A DNA stretch of 64,000 nucleotides from Owenia fusiformis (taxonomy: Eukaryota > Annelida > Polychaeta > Sabellida > Oweniidae). The notes below the pieces were generated by a model that was not told where the DNA came from, made no database searches, and worked only from the letters and a program-made list of their open reading frames with translations. The DNA lies in NCBI GenBank assembly GCA_903813345.2, contig CAIIXF020000008.1, forward strand, positions 21,934,822 through 21,998,821, written 5' to 3'. Positions 1 to 11,815 of the stretch are shown one piece after another; the stretch's first letter is position 1; the number at the start of each line of letters is the position of its first letter. A program made the translations under genes and the position numbers.

Positions 1-135
1 GTCATACGACAGAATATCCATCAATCTGAGTACTAGCAAAAAGTACAAGTTAGGTACAGTAGACAGCTGAATTTGCTATCTTTATTTAACAAAAAGTTGA
101 TACGTTTCTTCAGGTTCAACAAAGTTATAGGTTAG
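1..135. repeat. Dispersed repeat, copy A (partner at 11692-11815)
   Basis: The first 135 bases match 11692-11815 in the same orientation. Shared landmarks are 'gacagaatatccatc', 'tttatttaacaaaaa' and 'ttcttcaggttcaacaaag'. The copies differ by scattered substitutions and short indels, so they are old. I see no coding potential. The left boundary is cut by the window edge. Confidence 0.7.
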
Positions 136-1598
136 GGTTGTCCAAATCTGCAAAATTTTCCAAAAATCTGTCATCTGATAGATTCTAGTTACAAATTGAC
201 TCTTGGTACAAATATTTCAACTCTAGACCCCTGGGAAATTTTGCCACGCGTCTCACTTGAAGTTTTGGTAATTTTGACAAATATGCCGTTTTCATAAATG
301 GTTTATAACTCAAAAGTAAACTGTTGTATTTCAGGAATATGTATTTTTTCTTCATCATGTATTATTTTCAATAACCCTACAGGCACCACTTTTTTAGCTA
401 AATCCATCGGGAAACTTTGCCACGCTTAATTTCAAAATAACGGAGATGTTATCAAAATTGAGCAATATTGGCACAAAAACGTTTCTAGATTCATATAAAG
501 AATGCATCATCATACAACACTAATTGGTATATAAACAACATCTACTGACTTGGTCTGATAATGTAATATAAAGATTTTAACTGTTGTGTGTCAACCTTTC
601 TTCTGTATGATTCCATTGGATTACATTATGAAACGTGTACCATATAAAATGATACATGTTTCTAACGTTATGCTGAAAATAATATAATTGACATCACCCA
701 TCCTTTCGCATTTTAACATTTTTTCAAGGATAGGGCACTTTAAACGTTTCTTAAAAATATTTTCAATTGTTCAGTAATTAAAATCTTAATATTGCAATAT
801 CGGGAAATCTAAATTTTAGGGAAATTTTGGACCACCCTATTATAGGTATATTGAAAATGGACAAGAATGGGTAAATCTTAAAAAACAATCCGATTGGTAT
901 TTAGAATCGACAATGGCAACCTGCAAACGGACACATCGATGGACAAATTGTTTTAGAATGCAACTCTACGTGTATAGTGATAGACTCGGCGGGGCGTAGT
1001 GGAAGATGACGGGACGTATTGGTCAAATTTGAAGAGATGTGTGGATGATTTAGAAACTGCTGCGTTTGATGCCCAAAAATCAAGACGTAGCGATGGAAAG
1101 TTGTAATGGGAGTCCATTCTGAAATTATGGGCGAGAATGGGTAAAAGACTGGCGAGATAACTTGACTTACAGTTGAAAGTTATGAAAATTTGCTTTATCT
1201 CACAGCTGGGGACCAAAACGCCGCTAAAACGAGGTACTTTGTACACGAAAACAATGTATCGACTGAAAGGTATTTCTATGAAGCTTTGTACGGAACAAGT
1301 TTGAAGAAAAACGGTGAAGTGTGAGACTCACAATCCTTGATTTTCAAACACTGGGGTAGGTTTTAAATTCAAATTAACGGTTTTTCGGGACGGAGTGGTT
1401 TCGATACGTCCCGAAGAGATACTACCGCGTGTTTCCGGATTCTCGACTAATTAGCTCATTTTGCTGACTTGAACTTGCTCAGCTGTATTAACAAGAGTCT
1501 TATACTGCCAACTGTTAGATGCAGTCAGAGTTTCGGCAATGGATGACGTGATCAGAATTATGTACATCAGTCGAGAGCATGACATTTTTGTTGAAGAG
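136..1598. other. Non-coding stretch with no recognised gene
   Basis: AT-rich DNA to about 840, then a more GC-balanced patch (about 840-1250 and 1370-1530) holding only short frames. The patch around 850-960 reads on the plus strand as a short open stretch soon interrupted by stops, which could be a decayed gene or repeat. I cannot name it. Confidence 0.4.
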
Positions 1599-2627
1599 TT
1601 AAGGTAACGGTAAAGTCCAAAAAATGGCAGCCATATTTTTTTGATAAAGTCACAAGATTTTGTATCTGTTTTCCTTATAGCCTACGTGAATGCATTTCCT
1701 GACTAAAGAGACATGTCAGAGAAAACTTCACATTTAAACGCATTAACTATGAATTAAAAGTGCATGGGTCCCCAAAGCTAGCATGAAGACAGTGAAATGA
1801 GGCTAATTTTTGAAAGTTTCAATTCAAGGAGTAGCCTTGCAACAGTCACAGATTTGCAAGAATCCAAAATTTCCACAAATCATCTTACCTTACCAAGGAA
1901 CATCGAGGGAGCATGAAAATGTGCACTTCTTGCATTGTTAGAAAATTTCCACAAATCATCTTACCTTACCAAGGAACATCAAAGGAGCATGTGTACTTCT
2001 TGCATTGTTAGAGTATGATAAAGCTCAAACCACTTCTAGACTTCCTGATTAATCCTCACACAAGTTTTTGTGACTTCACCAATTGGCATGGGTTATCACT
2101 AGTATATTTTATCTATGACATTATAATAATCATGATGTATGCATAATTGATGTTTTTTAAATGGTAAACAATGGATACATGAGTGAGGATTACTTTGGAC
2201 TAGAAAATAGTCCCAGCAAACAAAATGATGGACATGAAATATTTAGAATTTACAATGGTTTGAGCTTTATTATACTCTAACAATGCAAGAAGTACACATT
2301 TTCATGCTCCTTTGATGTTCCTTGGTAAGGTAAGATGATTTGTGGAAATTTTGGAGTCTTGCAAATGTGTCTCCATTGTAATCGTACTCCTTGAAATTTT
2401 AAAAAGTTATCCTCACTTCACTGTCTCCATGCTAGCTTTAGGGACCCATGCACCTCCAATTCATAGTTTAAAAATGTGTTTAAATGTGAAGTTTTCTTTG
2501 ACATGTCTCTTTAGTCAGGAAATGCAATTCACATATAAGGAAAACAGAATACAAAATCTCGTGACTTAGTCAAAAAAAATATGGCTGCCATTTTTTGTAC
2601 TTTTGATTAACTTTACCGTTACTTTAA
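1599..2627. mobile_element. Fold-back (long terminal inverted repeat) element flanked by TTAA, copy 1
   Basis: The left part (about 1603-2030) is repeated in inverted orientation at about 2215-2623. Left-arm 'aaggtaacggtaaag' answers right-arm 'ctttaccgttacttt', and 'atggcagccat' and 'ttgcattgttag' also recur inverted. Both ends abut TTAA (1599-1602 and 2624-2627), the target preferred by piggyBac-like and Kolobok-like transposases. The left arm also carries an internal duplication of about 85 bp ('atttccacaaatcatctt' at 1870 and 1948). No transposase is visible, so it is non-autonomous. A relative lies at 49616-50618. Confidence 0.75.
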
Positions 2628-2954
2628 ATGATGCCTGTTTATGAAGAGGTGATCATGTGACCTTCTGCCAAAGCGCTGGCTGCCTGTTTCCAATCCTGTT
2701 ATACTTATTAGGAAGTAAGTTTCGGAAGAAATGTTGACTCAAGTCCATGCGGGGATTAGCAAATTTTGTGACAATTACTTGAGGCTATTTTACCACTATT
2801 GCGAATTGAAACAAAATGTACAATATACAGTATACATGCACTATAGTTGCTTTCTTTTTCCAGATTGGCATAAGAAATGCCATACATACTGTACTGACAG
2901 ATTTCTACAGATTATGCGAGTGACATCCCCAAAAAATGACAGCTTTGAATTAAC

Positions 2955-3959
2955 ATGGTCGTACAATCAACAGATAACGCAGGAATGACAAAACCGAATG
3001 GGGTGGTGAATTTTTTTCACCGTATCCTTAGTGCCATATCAGAACATGTATTACAGAATCAAGAGACCCAGACACACCATGGTGAAACACAAATCACAAA
3101 TATTAAACAAGAATCTGAGAGTGATTTGAAACCAAAAAGCAATAATGATGAGGATAGTTTAGTTGAAACAGGAAAGGCAAATATAAAAATAAAACAGGAT
3201 ACTACCCATTTAAATTTATCCACATTGCCTATTGATGATGAAGAAACATTTGATTACACCTTGCGACAACACATAGACCCAAACACTGTCACATATATTG
3301 AACTTCAAAATAGGATCCATTTACCAGCAGTTCCGATTTCTATTGGTTTATTTGATAATTTGATTGTGCTTAATCTAAGGAACAACCATATCAATGATTT
3401 ACCATGGTCTATAGTTTACTTAAAAAAACTTGAGAGATTTGATATTTCATACAACATGTTAACATCGCTACCAAGGACCATTGGTCACTTAACTTCACTG
3501 AAAAGTTTAAACCTGGAAGCAAATCACCTCTCATTTCTCCCAACTGATTTACTAAGGCTTCAGAATCTACAGTGCATCAATCTACTGAAAAATCACAATA
3601 TACAAATCACATATGGAAATTTACCCAGAGAACTTGATCATGCATCATTGATTATCATGCTTGAAAAGCAAAGGAATAGATCCAACATATGGAGAAATAG
3701 CACTCCTTACTACAGACCCCCTGAAAGTAATGATGCGCCTAAGTTTAGTTGTATACCCAAAGATCTCTTGGACATTGCAGTGGATTGTATTTTACAGCAC
3801 AATGTAGACTATCTGAGCATTCAAACTGTACCAACAAGTGTTAAGAACTTCTTAAATGATAAATATAAAGAAACTGGACATAAGCTTGATCTTTCAAAGT
3901 GTAGCAAATGCAATAGATATTTTTCGACTAAATTCAGTTTTGAGACACATCCTTGTTGA
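2955..3959 (+). CDS. Leucine-rich-repeat protein with a C-terminal Cys2-His-Cys motif
   Basis: Single uninterrupted 334-codon frame. The chosen ATG has A at -3 and G at +4; the next in-frame Met is residue 11. Residues 1-100 are polar and low in complexity, with many Lys, Glu and Asn. Residues about 109-215 hold four leucine-rich repeats of the short intracellular type, visible as 'LIVLNLRNNHINDLP', 'LERFDISYNMLTSLP', 'LKSLNLEANHLSFLP' and 'LQCINLLKNHNI'. The protein ends with C316-x2-C319-x12-H332-x-C334, a plausible small zinc site. There is no signal peptide or membrane segment, so a cytoplasmic or nuclear adaptor role is likely. I cannot assign an orthologue. Being intronless, it could be a functional retrocopy or the last coding exon of a longer gene; the frame shows no lesion. 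Confidence 0.8.
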   Translation: MVVQSTDNAGMTKPNGVVNFFHRILSAISEHVLQNQETQTHHGETQITNIKQESESDLKPKSNNDEDSLVETGKANIKIKQDTTHLNLSTLPIDDEETFDYTLRQHIDPNTVTYIELQNRIHLPAVPISIGLFDNLIVLNLRNNHINDLPWSIVYLKKLERFDISYNMLTSLPRTIGHLTSLKSLNLEANHLSFLPTDLLRLQNLQCINLLKNHNIQITYGNLPRELDHASLIIMLEKQRNRSNIWRNSTPYYRPPESNDAPKFSCIPKDLLDIAVDCILQHNVDYLSIQTVPTSVKNFLNDKYKETGHKLDLSKCSKCNRYFSTKFSFETHPC

Positions 3960-4748
3960 AAGGTTTCAGTATTTGTCTGCTATTGAAGATCATGCTACTT
4001 TTAGTAAAAATACTAAAAAAAATCTCACATTTTATTTTTTACCTCAAATGTTTCATTATATCAACATCAAGGAAAATAACATGAATGAATTTAATGAAAT
4101 GGGTACATCATTTGCCATCTCTTCAAGGCCTCATGTATAGTTTAAACCACTTTGGCTTATATCGTAGTCTTATCCAATCAAAATATGATATATGTGAAAC
4201 TTTTTGTTTTAATTTCAAAAAGAGATTTTGAAGGAATTTGTTTAAAAAATCTTGAATTTATTTAAAACTAACTTTATGCGGTCACACATATCTTTTATGA
4301 GTAATAATTCACACCAATGCATGAATGCATAGCATTCAGCTTCAGGAGCCTCACCACCCGCTCGTCGCAACGCAGATTCGCAAGCGATGGCCTGTGTTAA
4401 CTCCAAGGTCAAGCTGATCTGGTCATCCTCTAAGGTTATTAGAAACAGATTGTTCGTAGAAATTGATCAATTGTATCGTTATATTTCTCATTTAAAACAT
4501 ATTTATAGAAAAATAAGCTTCACAAGTTCAGGGTTTCACTTGAATTTTTTGTGTGATGGAATAATCAGTTTTACAGATGAGGATGACATTGATTCAATGT
4601 TTATGTCATAAAATGAGGGACTTATGATGAATTTCAAAACTCAAAATGATATAGTATCACCAGTCAAGGCTCACTTACCTATTTTGATATTTTAGGTAGA
4701 TGCCCCATTTTACACCACTCCATTCTTTTACTCCACTTTTTTATTTAA
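3960..4748. other. Probable 3' UTR and intergenic DNA with a GC-rich coding-like patch
   Basis: Immediately downstream of the LRR frame and AT-rich. At about 4275-4435 there is a GC-rich patch that reads open on the minus strand, with a codon-like composition rich in Ala, Glu and Leu (for example 'LTLELTQAIACESALRRAGG'). No start, stop or exon partners could be fixed. It may be a fragment of a pseudogene. Short plus-strand frames here are not supported. Confidence 0.35.
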
Positions 4749-4985
4749 GTCACCACCAAAGGTGTAGAAGTGGTGACATTTTATTATAGTCTCCAACTTT
4801 TTTGTGGATAGTGTTTGGCGGTGCTGTCATGGCTGTTCAGTGATGTAACAAGTGGCAGAGGGAGACATTTTGCATGTTAATACCTTGTTTAATCATTTGC
4901 ATAAATATACAAGGGAGTGACATTTTGTCATTTTAATGCCTTGTTCATTATAAAAGTAGACCCTTGGGTGATTACTGACTTGTTG
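4749..4985 (+). repeat. Hairpin-ended dispersed repeat, copy 1
   Basis: Begins with an imperfect hairpin, GTCACCAC ... GTGGTGAC (4749-4776). It continues through 'tctccaac' and 'gacattttgcatgttaat' and ends near 'aatgccttgttcattataaaagta'. The same order of blocks occurs inverted at 32695-34180 and partly at 63505-63615. No coding content. Confidence 0.6.
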
Positions 4986-6144
4986 TAACATCACTGCAGA
5001 ACCTTATGTTCATATGATGGTATATTATTTTTGAAGGGAAAAGTGTATGTAAAGTCAATGGCAATGTCCAACTATATGTGTAAAAATAATGTATTCGGTG
5101 TTCTCATTAAGACTGTGATATTATGACATGCACTTCTACATAATTTTAAAATAAATATGCATGGTTATTATATTTTTAAAAAATTATTTATAATATATAC
5201 CAAACATTAACATGTAAATGTAAATTAGATAATAAATATATATTTTACAAAAAATTACATAATATAAATGGTTGAATGAATTCTCAATTTAAGATTAAAG
5301 GTTATACATGTATAAGTACTTTAAAGGTAGGCAGAGTAGATAACTTGGATTGTGTACACATTGTTTATATCTGTACATGACAACCCAATCTACCTAACTT
5401 AATAGGTTTAAACTATTTTGTAAAAAAGAGCTATTCTGATATTTTTTAACATTTGTGAGGGTATTGTCCATATTAAAAGTTCATTGGTCCACAGTGGGGT
5501 GATAATAACATCAAGATGATGGACAATTAACAATTATTCAGTAAAATCTTCATTCCAAATAGTTCATCTTGCAAACAAATAAAGTTCCAGTTGTAAAAAT
5601 TACAAAGTAAAGAAATTAAAGTAAACGGCTTCCAAAAGGAGTTTGTACCTCACTAGGAGGCTCTGAATGGAATGCTGTTGCTAGAATAATTATTGGACAA
5701 ATTCTGTCTACCATTAATATATAATAATACTTTGTTAGTTCTTACATTATTTTATTTCATCAATTTTAATTACAATATTCTTTGTATTTTGAGATCATAT
5801 TTATTTGCTCCAATTTTGCTGGTGTGATAAGTGAAAGTCCAAACTCCCAATATGAACAGGTTCTCAAATATGGTATTGTCGTTAAGTCCAGGAACCCAGT
5901 GTACATCAGGGTATATCAGCTCATGTTTAAATTGGCACCTGCTCCCTTGGTTCACCAGGCATATATTTTACACCATTTCTCAAAATGAAATGGTTTGTTT
6001 TCTTGGATTTTTGTATTTCTATACAATTTATAGTGTCAGCGCCATGCCTCATGTCATATATTTAGTCCCTTATCAAATCCAATCGTTTTCACTTTATGCT
6101 ACATTTCAAAACATAACCAGAGTGATATTCTGTCCTCATAGATC
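4986..6144. other. Intergenic, AT-rich
   Basis: Lies between the LRR gene (+) and the 3' end of PPP1R36 (-), so the two genes converge. Very AT-rich at 5150-5280. A loose inverted pair, 'gtaggcagagtagat' (5328) against 'atctacctaac' (5388), frames a small hairpin. No supported gene; several short frames on both strands appear to be chance. Confidence 0.4.
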
Positions 6145-9100
6145 CTAGTCTTCATCAGAAAAAGCCTCTGTCGTTGTAGTACTCACTCCTGTCTGTTGTC
6201 TGCTCTGAAGTTTTTCTGAAAATGTATCCAAGATGAGGTGAATTTATGTATGACATGATATCCTGGTGTTTATTGCCAAATGTCAGTGTAAAACATTCAA
6301 ATGTTAATTAAAGGAATCTTCTAAACCAACATGCAACTTTGTCCACAGGATTTTTTTTTAATTTACAGTTTTGCAAGGTTTTTCTCATGTTCAAGTTTGT
6401 GCATATAATTATACCATTCACAATGGCTTGACTTTATCTACACTCTAGAGATACTTTGATCTAGCCACAATCCTATCTACCTATCCTATTGATCTAGCCA
6501 CAATCTATCCAATCAGAATATGTTGTATAAATGGACATGAAAGCTACTTTGAGATCATCAAATTTTTATTCACAACGAAAAAACAAAAAATATCTGTAGG
6601 CCTTATGGTGAAAGAGGCAAGCTGATTCAGTGTATTTACTCACCTGCTCTAGATGGTGGTGCCTTTGTATTGTTTTCAGCATCAGCAGTCTTTTCTCCCT
6701 CTTCCCCCTCCTCTTGGTCCTCATCATTCTCTGAGCCAAGAGGTGCAAGTGTCACTGCATTGAACTGACTTAGTGGCTCACCTATTATGCCAATCCTGAA
6801 ACATGTCATCGTCAGAATGAAAGACATGTGGCAACATTAGAAAGCAAAATCAATTGTTTAAACTCTTGTAAATCACAGCAAGAACTATATTCAATCAAAA
6901 ATCAATATGAAAAGTCTGGAAATATTTTCAACATGTTATATTCAATTTGAAAATTATTTAACAAATTCACGAAACATGTGGACTGAAATAAAAACTGACT
7001 CTGAACTGATGTGGTTGAATAACAAGATGGCAACAAAATAGTAGTAAGGTGCGATAATTATTGTACCGTTCAAAAATCCAAAAAGGATTTACCTGAAGTT
7101 TTTTCTACTGAAACCAGGTAAGGCTTTCATGTTTACACTCTCATCTTCTGGATCTTCCCTTGCAACTGTTGCTAAGGACCTGTAAAAATATAAGTACATG
7201 TACATGGTAAAACTCTTTGTAAGCACATATAAATCAAGGTTTAAAGGTTGAATTAATTGCAAAGTTAGAACGATGAAATATTTAAGGCCAAAATTTTAAA
7301 GAAAGTAGACAACATTTAATTCAATTAGGTCGGTACATCCGACATCCTTAAGACATGCTTGCTTTCTGATCAACATTACCCTACACATCACTACTTACGT
7401 TGGGGATAGCGCTCCTTTCCGCCTAAATAACCAATGAGCTTCCTCCTTAGGGGACGGTAGTATTGACACCAATGCAGGTGACCTTTGATTTACAATACTT
7501 TTTATTGCGGGGCGCTTAGGGTGTAATCTTCGGTATTCAGCCGGAGTCAATTTCACTTCTTCTTTCTTCTCAACCCCTTCTATCTCTAGAAGAATATAAA
7601 TTGAGGATGTATATTTGATGAACAACTATCTCTAGAGAACACCTGTGTTAAGTGAACACCACTTCATGACACATTTTACATTGACACCTACCTACAGTGA
7701 ACACTTTTAGTTGCTCCATAGGTGTTCACTATATACAGGTTTTACTGTATATTTAGTCATTATATGCTACATCATGTACACATTTTGATTTTACAATTTA
7801 AGTAGCTGACATGGATGTCAGGATAGTTTAAAACTATTAAGATTTTACCAGCATCAAAACTATACAAGGCATTTACATTCAAAATGCCATTGTTAAAGAT
7901 GCCAAACACCAAGCACCGAACACTGTCCACAAAAAAGCTGTAGGCTATAATTATATGTCCCCACTTTGGTGTTGACATGAAAATCATGTGTGGAGGGACT
8001 GTCTGATGAAAATTTGGATAAAGCCAAGATGGTTCTTTTAATACTTATAGGAGAATATCATACCTTCTGGGGCATTCTTTACTCTTATTGCAGGGTTGAA
8101 TGTGTCAGATCTCAGTATTCGCCCAAGTTCTTTTTTTGTGTCCTCAAAGTTTTTCCTTTTAAAACCAATCCATACCACAAATGTGCAGTATGAGTAAAGT
8201 GTCTGAAACAAAATACATGCATAAATTTAACAACAATTTTCTGAATTCATTTTTTCCATTTATTTCCAAGGAAGAAATAGTTTTGCTGGTTTGTTTATCT
8301 AGTTAATAATCAAGAAGTGTTTTTTTCTTTTTTAAATGGTATCCATTGTGTTTTATAGATTACAAAACAGTCACTTCATCTAGTGTATACATAATGTAAT
8401 GTTACAATAGAATGCAGAGCATATACAACATTGCGGGTTACACAGCCTCCACGATCTCAGTATGTGAGCTCACAAGATACATACAACATAATACAATGAG
8501 ATGCAGTAAATACAATTTACATTACAATACAATACATATATTGCACCATGACCTCGATTATATTCAACTTTTTTTACTCTTGCATCAATACCTTGTGGCT
8601 TGCATACACCCCCTCTCAACCTAGCATACGAGGACTATGAAAATATACAATAAGAAATCATAGACTAGATGCAAGACCAAATTTGTTTTCAATACATCCT
8701 CACCTCATACATGCCTCTGTCCTTATAAGTGGATGAAACCCTTGACTGTCCACATCCCATGTGATGCTGCTGGTCAAGACCTAGGCCCAGGATCAACACA
8801 CAATATGACTGCCCAAGTAGCTTCTGTCCTATCTCCAATGTTTCACATGCATCTATGATTGCTTGTTTCTCTGCTTGGCTCTTTTCTCTGAAACAAGTAG
8901 GCTCAATTGGTAACAATAGGAAAAGCCAAATAATTAATGTTTAACATACAAAAGTTACAAATAAAACAATTCAGTGCAATACAAGTAGTTTCCCTTTCAC
9001 CTTTAGTTTATAGGATATTTGTCATTTTCATTATAAAGAAGTTGAAGATTGGGGGTCTGAGCTTCATTAAATTAGTTCCATAGTCTAAAACATTTGTGTT

Positions 9101-10847
9101 TCCATAATGACTTACTAATATCAGTGTTATTTCAAATTATACTTACAAAATAAACCCTGATGGTTGCTCTTCTAGTTGCTTTTTCTCAAAAAAACATTTG
9201 AAGTAACATAATAAATGTTTCAGGAAGTCATCAAAGGCCTCAGACCTGAAAGAATATTATCATATGACATACTAACCTCTGGTATTTTTTTTTTATATCA
9301 TAACTTTATTTCCATATATCAAATAATAATAATACATACATATGAGCGGCTTTGTTAAAAAACATTATAAGCCAACCTCTGGTATTATTAGTGATATAAG
9401 AATATATTTTTATATACTATGGGCCGATTCAGAATTTATTTCTCATTCTATTTTCTGAAGGACAATATCCATTTTTTGACTTTTTTTAACACAAATAAAT
9501 TGTACTTGAAAAAGTTCATATACTTACGAATACATGCCCTTGAACACATTGGGAATCTCTTCTATTTCACACAGCATGTCAAGTGCAACAGCTGCAAGAA
9601 TAATGAAATCAAATAACATTAATTCGCAAATATGTTTTGGGTATGGGTATGGGAATGTTTTGACTAGATAGTTGAAAGCCCATGCTCATACTAACACAAC
9701 CAAACTGTGATATCAATAAACCCAACTAACCAGAAAACCCTGTCTAGAAAGAACAAGAAATAAAAAAACAAATATTGAGGGAACTTACATTTTACATCAT
9801 CTAATGTCACATGTTTATGTTCTTCGGACTGTTTGATAGTTTGTCTCTGGCCGGGTGACCTGCTGCCTCTGATATGCTGAGCTTGACCACGCCCTTTACC
9901 ATAACTACGCCCTCCAACACTCGATGGAGCTCTAAAATTGTAATATCAAAACAGATGTGATTTTTTTTATTTGTGAATGTGAGGCAATTCTTAGTCTTGC
10001 CACAAGTCTGGCTGGTTTATAAGATAAGAGTAGAATAAATGCATGCATAACAACATCAGAAATATTTTAAATACAGTAAGTGCTGTTATGAAAACAAAGT
10101 TTAGCATAATTTGATAGTAATTGAAACATAATGATAAAGTGTAGAAAATGACACATTGAATCCATTGTATGATGATGTTTAAAATCCAAGTGATGTTGGT
10201 CGAGTGAACTAATACACCGACGGAAAGATGTCTCAAATATTGATTAGAAAATTAATTGGGAGATGAAAATCTCAGAAATTGAATAATAACCCCTTTAAAA
10301 TATCAACAAAAAGCTATGTGTATTCTACCTGTTATTTCCTTTGACAATTGCATCCTGAAAATGCAAGCCTTTTTGTTTCTTCTTTTTGTCTGATTTATCC
10401 CCACCTGTATTGCTGAAATATAAATGTGCATAAATAGTTTTTTTGAATGAGTTGTTGTGACATTATAAATTCTCCAAAATATTAAAGAAAAAGAAGAGGT
10501 TCCGGCGGGGATCGAACCCGCGACCCTGTGCGTGTAAAGCACATGTGATAACCACTACACCACGGAACCAACTTAAATCTTTTGCCAAGATTTCTGGTAC
10601 TTATTTGCTAGCAATACAAAATGATAAAAATCATACTTTAATAACAATACCTTGTGTACTCAAGAGAGTTTGATTCATCTTTCCAAATCCATCTTCCGTT
10701 TAATGGCATATGTCCCTGAAAATAAGATGAAAATGGATTTCGTAGAGTTTTTTCCAAATCATTTGCACACCTTGTATTCCAATTGAAGATAGAATTACGA
10801 GAGCCCAACATACTAACCTGATCACTTTCCTTTATAACTTTCGTCAT
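6145..10847 (-). CDS. PPP1R36: Protein phosphatase 1 regulatory subunit 36 homologue, 12 exons
   Basis: Exons on the minus strand: 10847-10818, 10715-10651, 10412-10329, 9931-9789, 9591-9528, 9245-9147, 8887-8704, 8202-8064, 7585-7399, 7179-7093, 6795-6644, 6215-6145. All introns are GT-AG and phases join to 434 residues; human PPP1R36 is about 420. Recognisable family blocks are 'VTLDDVKSVALDMLCEIEEI', 'SEAFDDFLKHLLCYF', 'LGLGLDQQHHMGCGQ', 'RVSSTYKDRGMYE', and 'RPAIKSIVNQRSP' with 'LVSILPSPKE'. The C-terminal part is acidic and low in complexity, ending '...TTTTEAFSDED'. The family binds protein phosphatase 1 and is testis-enriched in mammals. Family identity is from recalled conserved blocks. 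The first 10-codon exon and the last 23-codon exon are the least certain, though both fit phase. A tRNA-Val gene sits in intron 2. Confidence 0.85.
10498..10569 (-). tRNA. tRNA-Val (anticodon UAC)
   Basis: On the minus strand the 72-nt sequence starts GGTTCCG and ends GGAACC. It has a D arm with A-box 'GTGTAGTGGTTATCAC', an anticodon loop TTTACAC (anticodon TAC) closed by TGTGC/GCACA, and a T arm with canonical B-box GGTTCGATCCC. Acceptor pairing is complete apart from the last pair (G7 against C is kept). There is no intron and CCA is not encoded. It lies within intron 2 of PPP1R36 in the same orientation, and its internal promoter should let Pol III transcribe it independently. All stems pair, so it looks functional. 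Confidence 0.95.
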
Positions 10848-11239
10848 AGCTAATATTTCACTTTAAATGTAAGAATAAAGGTATGAAAACACATAAGATA
10901 TACAATATTTATTAGTTTTTAGAAATTTTGTCCGCCATGTTGTTTTTCATTCCCTGGTGATGCTTCGCGGAGCCGGTTAAGGTTCGTTCAGTAAACACTA
11001 AGCGAAACGATTATTTGATTATATAGAAACGTTAATTCCCGGGAACTTCAATTATATTTGTATCAGACATTTGTTCAGATGTTTTATTTCTCATTAGAAT
11101 GACTTAAGGATTTAGCATTGTTGACTGAATCATTCCTCGGAAGGTGCTATTTTAAAATCTGTGCATGATTGACTGTGTAGTTAGTGAAATCCTGGGGAGT
11201 TCACTTTAGGGCCCCACTTTATAAACCTTGACGGCTCGG
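10848..11239. promoter_or_regulatory. Upstream region of PPP1R36
   Basis: This stretch is the presumed 5' flank of the minus-strand PPP1R36 gene. It includes a more GC-balanced patch at about 10925-11010 ('cgcggagccggttaagg'), the likeliest promoter area. No TATA box or initiator can be fixed by eye. The assignment is positional inference only. Confidence 0.3.
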
Positions 11240-11420
11240 CGCACATAGGGCCCACATGGGGTACCTTTTTTTGACATTTGGTATGGCAATGGACCCAAAT
11301 TTTAGGATCTGGTATGAATAACATGCCCCCACATTATGACTTTTGAGGTATGGCAATGGTCACATTTTTCCACTTTCTGTATGGAAAATATGTTTACACT
11401 CCCCTCCATAAGTTTGGCAA
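11240..11420 (+). repeat. Dispersed repeat with 'ggatctggtatg' core, copy 1
   Basis: Contains 'tttgacatttggtatggcaa' and 'aattttaggatctggtatg'. The same blocks occur in inverted orientation at about 30225-30355 ('cataccagatcctaaaattt', 'ccataccagatcctaaa'). Both copies are diverged and non-coding. Confidence 0.55.
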
Positions 11421-11691
11421 CCTTAGCTCCCCCATTGAACTACGTGTTAAAGCCTCTTTACCTTTGAATTTTTATTTACTTAACCTGCGATGAAAATACT
11501 TATACTATTCATGAAAACGAAATTTGACTTTATTTGCAATACCTCCAAATTTTTTCAATTTTTTCCTCAATTACAACACGGACTTTAAGGTCCGTGATTA
11601 CAATAAGTCGAAAATTGATGATAATTTGATGTATATTTGAAAATCGACAGTTCCCATGTTAACCAATGGGAAATTGTAGGTTTGCCGCAAG

Positions 11692-11815
11692 TCATATGAC
11701 AGAATATCCATCCATCCGAGTCCTTGCAAAAATACGAGTTAGACAGGCAATTGAATTTGCTAACTTTATTTAACAAAAAATTGATATCTTTCTTCAGGTT
11801 CAACAAAGTTATAGG
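11692..11815. repeat. Dispersed repeat, copy B (partner at 1-135)
   Basis: Same orientation as the copy at the window start, sharing 'gacagaatatccatc' and 'cttcaggttcaacaaagtta'. No coding content. Confidence 0.7.
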
